From: an uncultured Bacilli bacterium
GTDB taxonomy: Bacteria; Bacillota_I; Bacilli_A; RF39; UBA660
Assembly: GCA_934176955.1 (NCBI GenBank)
Contig: CAKPOS010000002.1
Location: 93,456 to 157,455, forward strand
Length of the DNA: 64,000 bases
Direction of reading: 5' to 3'
The notes beneath the pieces are model-generated. The model worked only from the letters and a program-made list of their open reading frames with translations. It was not told the DNA's origin and did no database searches. This document shows, in pieces, positions 52,746 through 61,640 of this stretch (position 1 is its first letter; each line of letters opens with the position of its first letter). Position numbers and translations under genes: made by a program.

Positions 52746-54533
52746 CTATTCATTTATTAACTTTTTAAATTCGTTAATTGTGTCGTTAAACATATTTATA
52801 GCACTTTCTACTACTTCTTTTTTGGTTAAATCAACTCCTGCTAATTTTAGAGAATCAATTGGATTCTTTTTGCTACCACATTTTAAGAATGATTTATAAT
52901 TTTCTACAGCATTTTCTTTTCCTGACAAGATATCATTTGCAATGTGGCAAGCTGCTGATAAACCAGTTGCATATTGATAAACATAAAAATTATAATAGAA
53001 ATGAGGAATCCTTGCCCATTCATACTGAATTTCTTCATCAATTGTGACGTCACTTCCGAAGTATTTTTTATTTAATTCATAATATTTTTCTGATAAATAA
53101 TCTGCAGTTAAAGGAATATCATTTTCTGCATCTTGATAAATTGCTTGTTCAAATTCTGCAAACATAGTTTGGCGATAGATTGTTGCTTTAAATAAATTCA
53201 TTAATTTATCTAGGATAAATAATTTTTCCTCTTTGTTATTACTTGTTTTTAATAAATATTTTGCTAGTAGAATTTCATTTGTAGTAGAAGCTACTTCGGC
53301 AACAAAGATAGAATAATCTCCATATTGGTACGGATTATTTTTTCTGGTGTAATAACTATGCATTGAGTGACCTGCTTCATGGGATAGAGTTGACATGTCA
53401 TCATATTTTTCTTGATAGTTAAGGAGAATATAAGGAGCTGTGTCATAAGAGCCTCCTGAATAGCCCCCTGTTCTTTTAGAAAGACTAGGATATACATCCA
53501 CCCAATTATTTTCTAATCCTTTTGCTAAAGTACTGATATAGTCTTCTCCTAATATAGATAGGGCTTTTAAAACCGTTTCTTTAGCTTCTTCGTAAGGATA
53601 TTTTTTATCAAAATTTTTTACGATTGGAGTATAAATATCATATAAATGTAATTCATCTAATTTTAACATTTCTTTTTTTAGTGAATAATACTTATAAAGA
53701 ATATTCATATTGTTAGAGACTGTATTAATTAAATTATTGTAAATTGTTTCATCTAATTCATCATGATATAAGCACCATTCAATAGTAGAATTATATTTTT
53801 TTATTCTAGAAATTGTTATATTTTCATTAATGTTTCCTGATAAAGTAGAAGCAAAGGAATTACTAAATTGTTTGTATGATTTATAAAGTGTTTGGAAAGC
53901 ATCTTTTCTTACTCTTCTATCTTTTGATTCAATATAAATTGAATAATTACTTTCTGTTAGTACTACTTCTTTTTGTGCTTCATCTAAGATAGTTCCAAAG
54001 GTCAAATCTGAATCTTTTAACAATTCATAGGTTTGACAATTATTATTGAGCATCTTTGTTAGATTGGAAAGAAGCTTTTCTTCTTCATCAGATAGGGTAT
54101 GTTCTTTATAACGAAATTCTCTTTTTAAAATAATTTCATAATCTTTTAATTTGGATTCTTCTATGTAATATTTCTCTATTTCTTGTTCATTTTTCTTTAA
54201 GATTGTTGGAGTAACAAAAAAACTGGCCTTACTCCATTTATCTAATAAATTAGATACTTTTATTTTTAAAGATTGATAAGTATTATTTGAAGTATCTGTA
54301 TCAGATAATAAGTTTGTATAGACGTAAAGTTTATCAAGGGTTCTTGTAATTTCATAATAAGTATTTATTGTTTCATAAAAATTTTTAGCATTTTCTCCCA
54401 TGATATTTTCATATTTTTTAAAGTCTTCAATTAAAGTTTCTGCTTTTTTATAACATTCTTCAAACTCTTCAGTTGATTTAAAAATTTGTGTTAAATCCCA
54501 TTTATATTTTTCATCAATTGTATCTCTATTCAT
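52746..54533 (-). CDS. pepF: Oligoendopeptidase F (M3 metallopeptidase)
   Basis: 595 aa, full length. Zinc motif HEAGH (385-389) in STLSHEAGHSMHSYYTRKN, with the downstream Glu in VAEVASTTNEILL as third ligand. YKWDLTQIFKS at the N-terminus and the end of the catalytic domain (FYNFYVYQYATGLSAA) fit PepF. It is a cytoplasmic enzyme that breaks down 7-17-residue peptides, usually in peptide recycling. The start follows AAGAAAGAGGGAT. It lies 17 nt after ychF, so the two may be co-transcribed. Confidence 0.95.
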   Translation of the reverse strand: MNRDTIDEKYKWDLTQIFKSTEEFEECYKKAETLIEDFKKYENIMGENAKNFYETINTYYEITRTLDKLYVYTNLLSDTDTSNNTYQSLKIKVSNLLDKWSKASFFVTPTILKKNEQEIEKYYIEESKLKDYEIILKREFRYKEHTLSDEEEKLLSNLTKMLNNNCQTYELLKDSDLTFGTILDEAQKEVVLTESNYSIYIESKDRRVRKDAFQTLYKSYKQFSNSFASTLSGNINENITISRIKKYNSTIEWCLYHDELDETIYNNLINTVSNNMNILYKYYSLKKEMLKLDELHLYDIYTPIVKNFDKKYPYEEAKETVLKALSILGEDYISTLAKGLENNWVDVYPSLSKRTGGYSGGSYDTAPYILLNYQEKYDDMSTLSHEAGHSMHSYYTRKNNPYQYGDYSIFVAEVASTTNEILLAKYLLKTSNNKEEKLFILDKLMNLFKATIYRQTMFAEFEQAIYQDAENDIPLTADYLSEKYYELNKKYFGSDVTIDEEIQYEWARIPHFYYNFYVYQYATGLSAACHIANDILSGKENAVENYKSFLKCGSKKNPIDSLKLAGVDLTKKEVVESAINMFNDTINEFKKLINE

Positions 54534-54550
54534 TTTATCCCTCTTTCTTT

Positions 54551-55651
54551 TTAAACATTAAATCTAAAGTGACAGATATCTCCATCTTGCATAAGGTAGT
54601 CTTTTCCTTCTAGACGCATTTTTCCTGCTTCTTTTACTTTTAGTTCATTTCCACAGTCAATTAAATCTTGATAGCTCATGACTTCTGCTCGGATAAATCC
54701 TTTTTCGAAATCAGTGTGAATTAATCCTGCACAAGCAGGGGCTTTCATTCCTTTTTTAAAAGTCCATGCTCTTACTTCATCTGGTCCTACAGTAAAGTAA
54801 GTGGCTAGTCCTAAAAGAGAATAAGTACTTTTAATTAAACTAGCAAGTCCACTTTCTTCGATGCCTAGTTCTTTTAAAAAGGCTGTTTTTTCTTCTAGTT
54901 CTAATTCTGCTAATTCGCTTTCTATTTTGGCACAAATCATTACTACTTCTGTATTTTCTTTTTTTGCATATCCTCTTACTTCTTTTACGTACTCATTTTC
55001 TCCTGCCATGATGGTATCTTCATCAACGTTTGCAACATAGATAATAGGTTTTGCAGTGATGAGACGAAAACTAGATAAGATTTTTAATTCTTCTTCTTCA
55101 AATTCTAGTTTTCTTGCAGGGATATTTTTTTCTAAGTTTTCTTTTATACGAAGAAGTAAGTTATATTCTATTAAATCATCTTTATTCTTCGAAGTTTGTG
55201 CTTTTTTGGCGATTTTGTTAATTCTGTTATCAATAATTTCTAAATCAGAAAAAATTAGTTCTAAGTTGATGACTTCGATATCACGAATAGGATCAACATT
55301 TCCATCGACATGAATGATATTTTTATCTTCAAAGCAGCGGACAACTTCAACAATTGCGTCTACTTCTCTGATGTGTGATAAAAATTTGTTCCCTAATCCT
55401 TCACCAGTAGATGCTCCTTTTACTAATCCTGCAATGTCAGTAAATTCAAATGTTGTGGGGATTGTCTTGTTTGGCATATACATTTTTTCTAATACTTCTA
55501 CTCTTTTATCAGGTACAATTACTGTTCCTACATTTGGTTCAATGGTTGCAAATGGATAATTTGCTGCTAATATTTCTTGTTTTGTGATTGCATTGAAAAG
55601 CGTTGATTTTCCTACATTTGGTAGTCCTACAATTCCTGCTGTTAAACTCAT
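54551..55651 (-). CDS. ychF: Redox-regulated ATPase YchF (Obg family)
   Basis: 366 aa. G1 GLPNVGKSTLFNAIT, switch region FEFTDIAGLVKGASTGEGLGNKFLSHIREVDAI, and IYVANVDED in the place of the NKxD motif, the substitution that gives YchF its ATP preference. The C-terminal TGS domain has TFKKGMKAPACAGLIHTDFEKGFIRAEVM. It associates with ribosomes and the proteasome-like stress response in other bacteria; in general a translation-linked ATPase. AAGAAGGAATAAC precedes the ATG. Confidence 0.97.
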   Translation of the reverse strand: MSLTAGIVGLPNVGKSTLFNAITKQEILAANYPFATIEPNVGTVIVPDKRVEVLEKMYMPNKTIPTTFEFTDIAGLVKGASTGEGLGNKFLSHIREVDAIVEVVRCFEDKNIIHVDGNVDPIRDIEVINLELIFSDLEIIDNRINKIAKKAQTSKNKDDLIEYNLLLRIKENLEKNIPARKLEFEEEELKILSSFRLITAKPIIYVANVDEDTIMAGENEYVKEVRGYAKKENTEVVMICAKIESELAELELEEKTAFLKELGIEESGLASLIKSTYSLLGLATYFTVGPDEVRAWTFKKGMKAPACAGLIHTDFEKGFIRAEVMSYQDLIDCGNELKVKEAGKMRLEGKDYLMQDGDICHFRFNV

Positions 55652-55773
55652 GTTATTCCTTCTTTCTTTTTGTATTATAGCATAGTTATCTACAATACTT
55701 CAATTCTTTTTTTGATTTAAAATACTGAATTAAAATAAACAAAAAAAGAAAGATAACTTCTTGGTATTCTTTC

Positions 55774-56250
55774 TTATCTTGCTAATAATCCACAAGAAGG
55801 AATTCTAGTTAAGGTTGGATTGTCGAATGATATAGCTGGTCTTGTTTTCTTTTTTAGTTTAATTCTCCTACCTAAAAGATGATTGTTTTTTGATACTGGT
55901 TTCCTTACAATATGTTCTTTAGCAATATCTTGTTTTGCCATTTCCCTTACGTGTAATAAATTGACATTTAATTCTTTTACTGCGTCTTTAAATAAGATAC
56001 CAAAAGCAATTTCTTTGTTTCGATTTAACCTTCTTTTGGAGATAAATATTGGATTTTCTTCTAAAGAACGATGAATATTTTTGGTTAGATTATTTAAAAT
56101 ATGGTGATACTTTTCTTGTACTTGTTTTGAAACTTTACTCCAAGTTCCAAATTGAGTAGTTGGAAATAATTTCTTTACACATTTGGAATAAATTTGTGCT
56201 TCATTTAATTGAAATTTTACTTTTTCTTGGTTTATTGTACTTAAATTCAT
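55774..56250 (-). CDS. Hypothetical basic protein
   Basis: 158 aa, rich in Lys, Arg and His, with predicted helices and no membrane segment. The middle has KNIHRSLEENPIFISKRRLNRNKEIAFGILFKDAV; the C-terminal ~40 residues are strongly basic (HLLGRRIKLKKKTRPAIS). A role in nucleic acid binding is possible but cannot be supported by a known motif. AGTAGGAGAT sets the start. It is monocistronic between ychF and the AbgT transporter. Confidence 0.65.
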   Translation of the reverse strand: MNLSTINQEKVKFQLNEAQIYSKCVKKLFPTTQFGTWSKVSKQVQEKYHHILNNLTKNIHRSLEENPIFISKRRLNRNKEIAFGILFKDAVKELNVNLLHVREMAKQDIAKEHIVRKPVSKNNHLLGRRIKLKKKTRPAISFDNPTLTRIPSCGLLAR

Positions 56251-56413
56251 TTTATCTCCTACTTTCTATTCTAATAAGTTTATTATAGCATATTTTTTAT
56301 TTTTTGGAGAAAAAAACTTCAATGTTTTTTTCAAAAATGAAAAAGAAATTATTTTCATCTTAGGAAAATCCCTATTTTCAAATAACTTCTTTATCAGTAT
56401 TTTAAGCAAATAA

Positions 56414-56445
56414 AAGAAACAAATCTTAGAAAAGAAATGTTTCTT
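56414..56445 (-). terminator. Terminator overlapping the abgT stop codon
   Basis: Stem AAGAAACA (56414-56421) with TGTTTCTT (56438-56445). The stop (56444-56446) overlaps the first arm of the RNA hairpin. Confidence 0.7.
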
Positions 56446-57988
56446 ATAGTGTTACTTTTGTTGCAATTCCTATTGGAATACCTAAAGTATAGAAAATAAT
56501 TACAATTGCTAACCATAAAACAGTAAAGGCTACTGTATATGGTGTCATTAAAGATATTGCTCTAGAGATTGTTACAGGGTCATCTTTCTTTTTATTATAA
56601 ATTTGAAGAAATCCAATTAAGATAACGAAGTAAGTAAATAACGGGGTAATTCCTTTTACTGAACTATCTGCTGCTCTAAATACAGCTTGAGCAAATTCTG
56701 GAGTTAAGGAACTTTGCATAAACATTGGTACAATAATTGGAGTGATGATTGCCCATTTTGTTGAAGCTACTGGTACTAAGAAAGTAGAAACTAATGTTAA
56801 GAAAAAAGTTACTAATACTAAAACGATTCCTGTTAATTGTAAATCATTTACCCAGTTGGTTAGGCTTGCTACTACAAATACTCCTAAATTAGTTTGTTTA
56901 AATATTAAGCATAGTTGGGCGGCAAAAAAGATTAAAACAAGAAGTGAAGATAAATCTTTTAAGTAATAATTCATTCCATCGACAAAATCACGATTATTTT
57001 TGAAAGTCTTTACTCTTAATCCATAAACCAATCCTGCTAACATAAGAAGAAAACTAAAGATGAATACCGAACCTTTATAAAAGTAAGAATTACTTCCAAA
57101 TAGTTGATTAACATAGCCTGAATCTTTTAGGTAAAGAAGTAAGCCAGAGAATGGTAATCCTGGAATAATACAATAAATAATAGGGAGAAGAATTGCAACT
57201 ACTGAGATAATTGCAATGATTAGTCCTTTTATCTCTGTTTTAGTTGGTTCTTGTTTTCTATTTTCAATTTCTTCTTCTTCAAAATTATATTTTCCTAATT
57301 TAGGGATAATTACTCTTTCTGTAATAATGGTTCCAATATAAGCAACTAATAGTGTGCTTACTAGCATAAAAATAAGATTTCCATTGGTATTTACTTTATA
57401 AGTTGCATCTAGGATAGTTGTTGCTGACTTGGTATAAGGTAGAAGACTACTATCTAGTGAATTTGCAACAATATTTGCCCCTGATCCAAAGGTAATTCCT
57501 GCAAATGCTGCACAGATTCCCGCGGACGGGTGTCTTCCTAAATCTCTAAACAAAATGGCAGCCATTGGAATTAGAATGACATAGCCAACATCATAGAACA
57601 TTGAGAAAATTACTCCTAATAATACAATTAAGAAAGTTAACATCTTTCTTGGAAATACTTTGGCTATAACTTTATTTAATGTATTTAAGAATCCTGATTT
57701 ATAGGCTACTCCTATTCCCATTAAGCCTAAGATAAAAGTGCCTAAGGGGGCAAAATTCATAAAATTAGATAGTAAATTACTGATTAAGTATTGAATTCCT
57801 GTTCGATTGAAGAGATTATTGATATTAACAACTTGAGATTCCAAATCTCCTGTTACTGTATTTACTGTGTAATAGTTTGTTTCTAGATTTAAAATTCCTC
57901 CAACGCTGCTAATTACCATAACTGCTAAGGTTAAGACTAAAAATACTAGTGCTGGATGAAATTTTGTTCGTTTTATTTTTCTTTTCAT
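56444..57988 (-). CDS. AbgT-family transporter
   Basis: 514 aa with about 11-13 membrane segments. The family pattern is clear: FHPALVFLVLTLAVMVISSVGGILN near the N-terminus, FAGITFGSGANIVANSLDSSLLP, and the conserved C-terminal FLVPVASTKWAIITPIIVPMFM and DSSVKGITPLFTYFVILIG. E. coli AbgT imports p-aminobenzoyl-glutamate; homologues such as MtrF act as sulfonamide efflux pumps. Folate-breakdown uptake or antimetabolite export are both possible. It overlaps DUF951 by 4 nt (ATGA), so the two are coupled. Confidence 0.9.
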   Translation of the reverse strand: MKRKIKRTKFHPALVFLVLTLAVMVISSVGGILNLETNYYTVNTVTGDLESQVVNINNLFNRTGIQYLISNLLSNFMNFAPLGTFILGLMGIGVAYKSGFLNTLNKVIAKVFPRKMLTFLIVLLGVIFSMFYDVGYVILIPMAAILFRDLGRHPSAGICAAFAGITFGSGANIVANSLDSSLLPYTKSATTILDATYKVNTNGNLIFMLVSTLLVAYIGTIITERVIIPKLGKYNFEEEEIENRKQEPTKTEIKGLIIAIISVVAILLPIIYCIIPGLPFSGLLLYLKDSGYVNQLFGSNSYFYKGSVFIFSFLLMLAGLVYGLRVKTFKNNRDFVDGMNYYLKDLSSLLVLIFFAAQLCLIFKQTNLGVFVVASLTNWVNDLQLTGIVLVLVTFFLTLVSTFLVPVASTKWAIITPIIVPMFMQSSLTPEFAQAVFRAADSSVKGITPLFTYFVILIGFLQIYNKKKDDPVTISRAISLMTPYTVAFTVLWLAIVIIFYTLGIPIGIATKVTL

Positions 57989-58170
57989 TGATTAATCACC
58001 TTTTTTAACTTTTTGTTAAATTCTACTCTTGGTAGCATGATGGTTCTTGAGCATTCTAGACATTTTATTTTGATATCTGCTCCTACTCTGATAATTTCCC
58101 ATTTGTTGGTTCCACATGGGTGCTGTTTTTTCATCATAACAATGCTACCTAAATTATAATTAAGAGCCAT
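57985..58170 (-). CDS. DUF951-family small protein
   Basis: 61 aa from ATG 58170, behind AGAGGTG; a GTG 9 nt upstream overlaps that site. LGSIVMMKKQHPCGTNKWEIIRVGADIKIKCLECSRTIMLPRVEF is the DUF951 (YyzM) signature: HPCG plus KCLECSR suggests a zinc site. The role is unknown. The TGA stop overlaps the ATG of the AbgT transporter. The transcript begins at the promoter at 58195. Confidence 0.92.
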   Translation of the reverse strand: MALNYNLGSIVMMKKQHPCGTNKWEIIRVGADIKIKCLECSRTIMLPRVEFNKKLKKVINQ

Positions 58171-58194
58171 TTTATCCACCTCTTTTTCTAAATC

Positions 58195-58223
58195 ATTATA
58201 ACATTTTTGTGGTTTGATGTAAA
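58195..58223 (-). promoter_or_regulatory. Promoter of the DUF951-abgT unit
   Basis: Minus strand -35 TTTACA (58218-58223), 17-nt spacer, extended -10 TGTTATAAT (hexamer 58195-58200). Confidence 0.8.
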
Positions 58224-58347
58224 TATTTGATGAAATAGATATTTACTTTCAATGGTTTATTTTGTTGATTAAAAATACTTCAAATTCTGATTCCTTGAAG
58301 ATATTTCTTGAGGTTTAAGAATGCACTTTTTTGAGAAAAAAATTAAA

Positions 58348-58363
58348 AGAAGATTAGTCTTCT
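58348..58363 (-). terminator. Terminator with the trmL stop codon in its loop
   Basis: Stem AGAAGA (58348-58353) with TCTTCT (58358-58363), then a U-rich run. The stop codon (58354-58356) lies in the 4-nt loop. Confidence 0.8.
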
Positions 58364-58863
58364 AATAACCAATCTTCTCCTTTATGTGGTTCTGTTTTTT
58401 GTAAGGATGGGTAATCTTGTTGCCTTAATACTTCATAAGTTGCAACAGCAACACAGTTAGATAGATTTAAGGCTCTAACACTAGAAGTGGTAGGAATTCT
58501 TGTGCATCTATCTAAATAATTTCTTAATATTTCTTTAGGAATTCCTGTAGATTCTTTTCCAAAGATTAAGTAGATTTCTTTTTCTTTATCTGAAAAGTTA
58601 AAAGATGTATGTGGTTTTTTTCCATATCTAGTAAAGAAATAATAATCTCCTTTATTTTTCTTTGTAAATTCATTAAAATCTTCATATACTTGATAGTTTA
58701 ATTTATCAATATAATTTACTCCACTTCTTTTTATTGTCTTATCATTTAAAATAAATCCTAGTGGCTCTATTAAATGAAGTTTAGCTCCTGTTGCTACACA
58801 AGTACGCATAATATTTCCTGTATTTTGTGGAATTTCTGGTTCATATAATACAATATTAATCAC
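58354..58863 (-). CDS. trmL: tRNA (cytidine/uridine-34-2'-O)-methyltransferase TrmL
   Basis: 169 aa from a GTG at 58863, 9 nt after GGAG; a TTG 15 nt upstream has no ribosome site. SPOUT-knot motifs: INIVLYEPEIPQNTGNIMRTC (motif 1), YLIFGKESTGIPKEIL (motif 2) and RIPTTSSVRALNLSNCVAVATYEVLRQ (motif 3). The enzyme methylates the wobble ribose of tRNA-Leu isoacceptors. The start overlaps the end of the thioredoxin-fold gene by 8 nt. Confidence 0.95.
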   Translation of the reverse strand: MINIVLYEPEIPQNTGNIMRTCVATGAKLHLIEPLGFILNDKTIKRSGVNYIDKLNYQVYEDFNEFTKKNKGDYYFFTRYGKKPHTSFNFSDKEKEIYLIFGKESTGIPKEILRNYLDRCTRIPTTSSVRALNLSNCVAVATYEVLRQQDYPSLQKTEPHKGEDWLLED

Positions 58864-59362
58864 TTTCGTCTGCTCCAATTCTATTTAGGTATTTTATTGT
58901 TTTTTTTGTACTATAATTGTTTTTTCCAATGCTATAAGTATCTGTTATTTTTCCATTTGTATAAACGACTAAATAAGGAAAATTTGAATCTATATTTAAT
59001 TTTTTCATTGCATCATTTTTTTCTTCGTTTGTAATATCTAAATATAAAATATTATTTCTTAAATTACTATTGGCAATACTATTTTTGAATTGTTCTTCAA
59101 ATCGATTAATTTGTTTATCTCCCAATATTGATACATAAAGGATGGTATTTGGTGTTTCTGTGATATAATTGTTTAATTCATTATAATTAATCACTGTTAA
59201 ATATTTATTCATGATACTGGTATATAATTTATTTTCATTGTAAGTTTCATACCATCTATAAATATAGAATAGTAATAAAAGGCTACCTAATAAAATGCAA
59301 AAAAGGTAAACATAATTTTTTAAAGGAACTTGTTTTTTACTTTCTTCTTTGATATTACTCAT
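58856..59362 (-). CDS. Membrane-anchored thioredoxin-fold-like protein
   Basis: 168 aa. One N-terminal membrane segment (NYVYLFCILLGSLLLLFYIY). The external part has a thioredoxin-like rhythm: NTILYVSILGDKQINRFEEQF, NNILYLDITNEEKNDAMKKLNI and FPYLVVYTNGKITDTYS, the last like the cis-Pro strand. No CxxC pair is present, so redox catalysis is unlikely. It may be a surface chaperone or adaptor. TCGGAGATGGT precedes the ATG. Confidence 0.65.
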   Translation of the reverse strand: MSNIKEESKKQVPLKNYVYLFCILLGSLLLLFYIYRWYETYNENKLYTSIMNKYLTVINYNELNNYITETPNTILYVSILGDKQINRFEEQFKNSIANSNLRNNILYLDITNEEKNDAMKKLNIDSNFPYLVVYTNGKITDTYSIGKNNYSTKKTIKYLNRIGADESD

Positions 59363-59537
59363 TTTACCATCTCCGATAGTTTTATTTTAACAGTTAATTC
59401 TATTTTTGTAAATATTTTATACTAAATATTATGAAATTATCTTCTAGTTATGTTATAATATTTTTTGAGTGAACTAAAATTTTAATGATATAGAGAAAGG
59501 GAGGTTTTGGAATTAGGATTGTTCCTATTTTAATTGT

Positions 59538-60179
59538 ATGGAAAAGAAGAATTTTGATAAAGAATTAGAAAAAATTATTTTAAAAAACCAAAAGGAACAT
59601 TTTGTTCCTACTTTGCTTTTACATAGTTGTTGTGCACCTTGTTCTAGTTATGTTTTAGAATATTTAAGCAGGTATTTTAAAATTACTATATTTTATTATA
59701 ATCCAAATATTTCTCCTATTGAAGAATATTTAAAGAGAAAGGAAGAACAAAAAAGATTAATTAGCGAGATGCCTTGTTCTTATCCTGTTTCGATTATCGA
59801 TTGTGATTATGATAATTCGTTATATGAAGAAAAAATTAAAGGATTAGAAAATGAGCCAGAACGAGGAAGAAGATGTTCTGTTTGTTTTCGTCTTCGACTT
59901 GAAAAAACAGCTTTAAAAGCTAAAGAATTAGGGTTTGATTATTTTGGAACCACTTTAACAGTAAGCCCTTATAAAAATGCTAATCTTTTGAATACAATAG
60001 GATTAGCGTTAGAAAATACTTATCAAGTTTCTTTTTTGGTTAGTGACTTTAAGAAGAAAAATGGATATAAGAGGTCTATTGAACTATCTCGAGAATATCA
60101 TTTATATCGGCAAGATTATTGTGGATGTAAATATTCAAAGTTAGAAAGGGGGAGATTATTATTAGACAAGAAGAATTAA
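59538..60179 (+). CDS. queH: Epoxyqueuosine reductase QueH
   Basis: 213 aa. HSCCAPCSSYVL (Cys31, Cys32, Cys35) and the later GRRCSVCFRLRL and DYCGCKYS supply the Fe-S and metal-binding Cys set of QueH (DUF208). QueH performs the last step of queuosine biosynthesis, epoxyqueuosine to queuosine in tRNA, in place of QueG. The ATG at 59538 has only a distant AGGGAGG about 30 nt upstream. The 3' end overlaps the next gene. No other que genes are in the window. Confidence 0.94.
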   Translation: MEKKNFDKELEKIILKNQKEHFVPTLLLHSCCAPCSSYVLEYLSRYFKITIFYYNPNISPIEEYLKRKEEQKRLISEMPCSYPVSIIDCDYDNSLYEEKIKGLENEPERGRRCSVCFRLRLEKTALKAKELGFDYFGTTLTVSPYKNANLLNTIGLALENTYQVSFLVSDFKKKNGYKRSIELSREYHLYRQDYCGCKYSKLERGRLLLDKKN

Positions 60180-60778
60180 AAATTTTTTATGCACTAGATG
60201 AAAAAAAATACATTATTCAAAGAAATAATTTACTAAAAAAAGATTTTCGGTCATTAGAATTAAATGAACATTATCAACTTAAAGATGTTCAGCAATTTAT
60301 TAATAAGTTAATTGCTTGGTATACCATTAAATTTAATGATGGTTATTTAGAAAAGGTTTTGGATGAGCGGGTAAAAGAGGATAAAGATATTTTACAGATT
60401 ATGGATTTTGATACTTTAAAGAATAATTATACTGCTTTTGAAGATTCTCTTTTTCAAAATAAAGCTAGTGATAAAAAAGTAAATTTTCAAAAAAATATTG
60501 TCTTGGCTGCTGGATGGGGACTGATTTATCATCATGATACTTCACCAGAATATGGCTATTATCGGGCTACTAAATTGATTGAAGATTTTAATCGTGTTTA
60601 TCATTGGAATTTAAATAGTTCATTTTATCAAAGTGTTTTTAATAAAAAATATACTTTAGAAGATGAAGAGATTAAGAGGAAGTTAGTAAAATTACAAGAA
60701 TTAGAAAAAAAAGAACAAAAAAAGAAAGAACCTAAAAAGAGAAAATTAGCTAGAATTCGTTCTTTCTTTCGAAGATAA
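60161..60778 (+). CDS. Hypothetical protein with a probable ATT start, overlapping queH
   Basis: An open frame with no ATG, GTG or TTG until a TTG at 60359. A strong AAAGGGGGAG (60145-60154) sits 6 nt before ATT at 60161 (also ATT at 60155 and 60158). From 60161 the product has 205 aa; from TTG 60359 only 139. Codon content upstream of 60359 is protein-like and uninterrupted (QEELKIFYALDEKKYIIQ, LKDVQQFINKLIAWYTIKF). The C-terminal ~35 residues are Lys/Arg-rich. No domain recognised. Its 3' end overlaps the convergent 60746 gene by 33 nt. Confidence 0.6.
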   Translation: MRQEELKIFYALDEKKYIIQRNNLLKKDFRSLELNEHYQLKDVQQFINKLIAWYTIKFNDGYLEKVLDERVKEDKDILQIMDFDTLKNNYTAFEDSLFQNKASDKKVNFQKNIVLAAGWGLIYHHDTSPEYGYYRATKLIEDFNRVYHWNLNSSFYQSVFNKKYTLEDEEIKRKLVKLQELEKKEQKKKEPKKRKLARIRSFFRR

Positions 60779-61387
60779 ATTATTTTTGCTGATTAGCTTT
60801 ACAAGATGATAGAGATCATTTTGTTTTTTTGTCCAATTCTCTGAAATTGCTTCTAAAATTGTTGATTTCATTTTCTTTAGAGAGGAGCATTCTTTTTTAA
60901 AATATTCATAATATAAATATTTGAGTAAAAGAGGATCTTTTAAATTGCTAATATAATTTAAAAGAAGATCTTTTTTTTCTTTTTCTACTCTTAGTTTATT
61001 TTCATGTTCTTGTGGGATGTTTTCTTGATAAGTAATTTTAGTAAGTGGAAGAGTTGATGCAAGATGATTAGCTTCATCTTCTTCTTCGTAAATTAGGCTA
61101 CTCCTTTTTAAGAGAGTTCCTTCTTCGTTAAATAAAAGTCCTATAGTTAATTTTTGATTGGATACTAGGCAGATTGTTTTTTGCTGTTTTTGATTGTTTT
61201 CTTTAATTTTATTTATTAAAGAACTATCTACCTTTATTTTATTATTTTTAAAAGATAAAATATCTTCATCACTGATATGGTAAAGTGGAATTTTTGCTAT
61301 ATTTTTAATTTTGTCATGTCTATTCCATTCAAAAAATTGATAATAGTTTTCTTGAAAATTTAGAGCAACATCATAAATATAGTTCAT
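60746..61387 (-). CDS. Hypothetical protein, unknown function
   Basis: 213 aa from ATG 61387, about 10 nt after AAAGGAG; the longer upstream frame overlaps the preceding gene without a ribosome site. The N-terminal half is beta-rich (IYDVALNFQENYYQFFEW, IKNIAKIPLYHISDEDIL, KTICLVSNQKLTIGLLF) and the C-terminal half is helical and charged. No known domain recognised. The TGA of the small membrane gene overlaps its ATG by 4 nt (ATGA), so the two are coupled. Convergent with the 60161 gene. Confidence 0.75.
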   Translation of the reverse strand: MNYIYDVALNFQENYYQFFEWNRHDKIKNIAKIPLYHISDEDILSFKNNKIKVDSSLINKIKENNQKQQKTICLVSNQKLTIGLLFNEEGTLLKRSSLIYEEEDEANHLASTLPLTKITYQENIPQEHENKLRVEKEKKDLLLNYISNLKDPLLLKYLYYEYFKKECSSLKKMKSTILEAISENWTKKQNDLYHLVKLISKNNLSSKERTNSS

Positions 61388-61593
61388 GTTTTTGCATCTC
61401 CTTTTATCATTAAAGTTAATAATACCATAATGAAACCTATGATAGTATAATAACATTCTATTCTTCTAGTTATAAAATGAACATAAAAAGAAAATTTATA
61501 CCCTAGTGTTAAAAGATTGAGATAAAGAATGTCAAATGCTAATCCTAGTACCATGAGAGCAAAACCGACTAGAAAGAAAAAAATGCGTATCAT
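61384..61593 (-). CDS. Small two-TM membrane protein
   Basis: 69 aa with two hydrophobic segments (IFFFLVGFALMVLGLAFDILYL and YYTIIGFIMVLLTLMI) and a short loop. Likely a small inner-membrane protein; function unknown. TTAGGAGGATTT is the ribosome site. It is coupled to the 60746 gene through an ATGA overlap, which suggests a shared role. Confidence 0.75.
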   Translation of the reverse strand: MIRIFFFLVGFALMVLGLAFDILYLNLLTLGYKFSFYVHFITRRIECYYTIIGFIMVLLTLMIKGDAKT

Positions 61594-61640
61594 AAATCCT
61601 CCTAATTAATAGTATTTTTAAGATATGCATTTTAGAATGA

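Noticed and set aside
59478..59537. Leader peptide before queH
   Set aside because: A short TTG frame follows GGGAGG, but the spacing is too short and the frame has only eight codons; support is insufficient.
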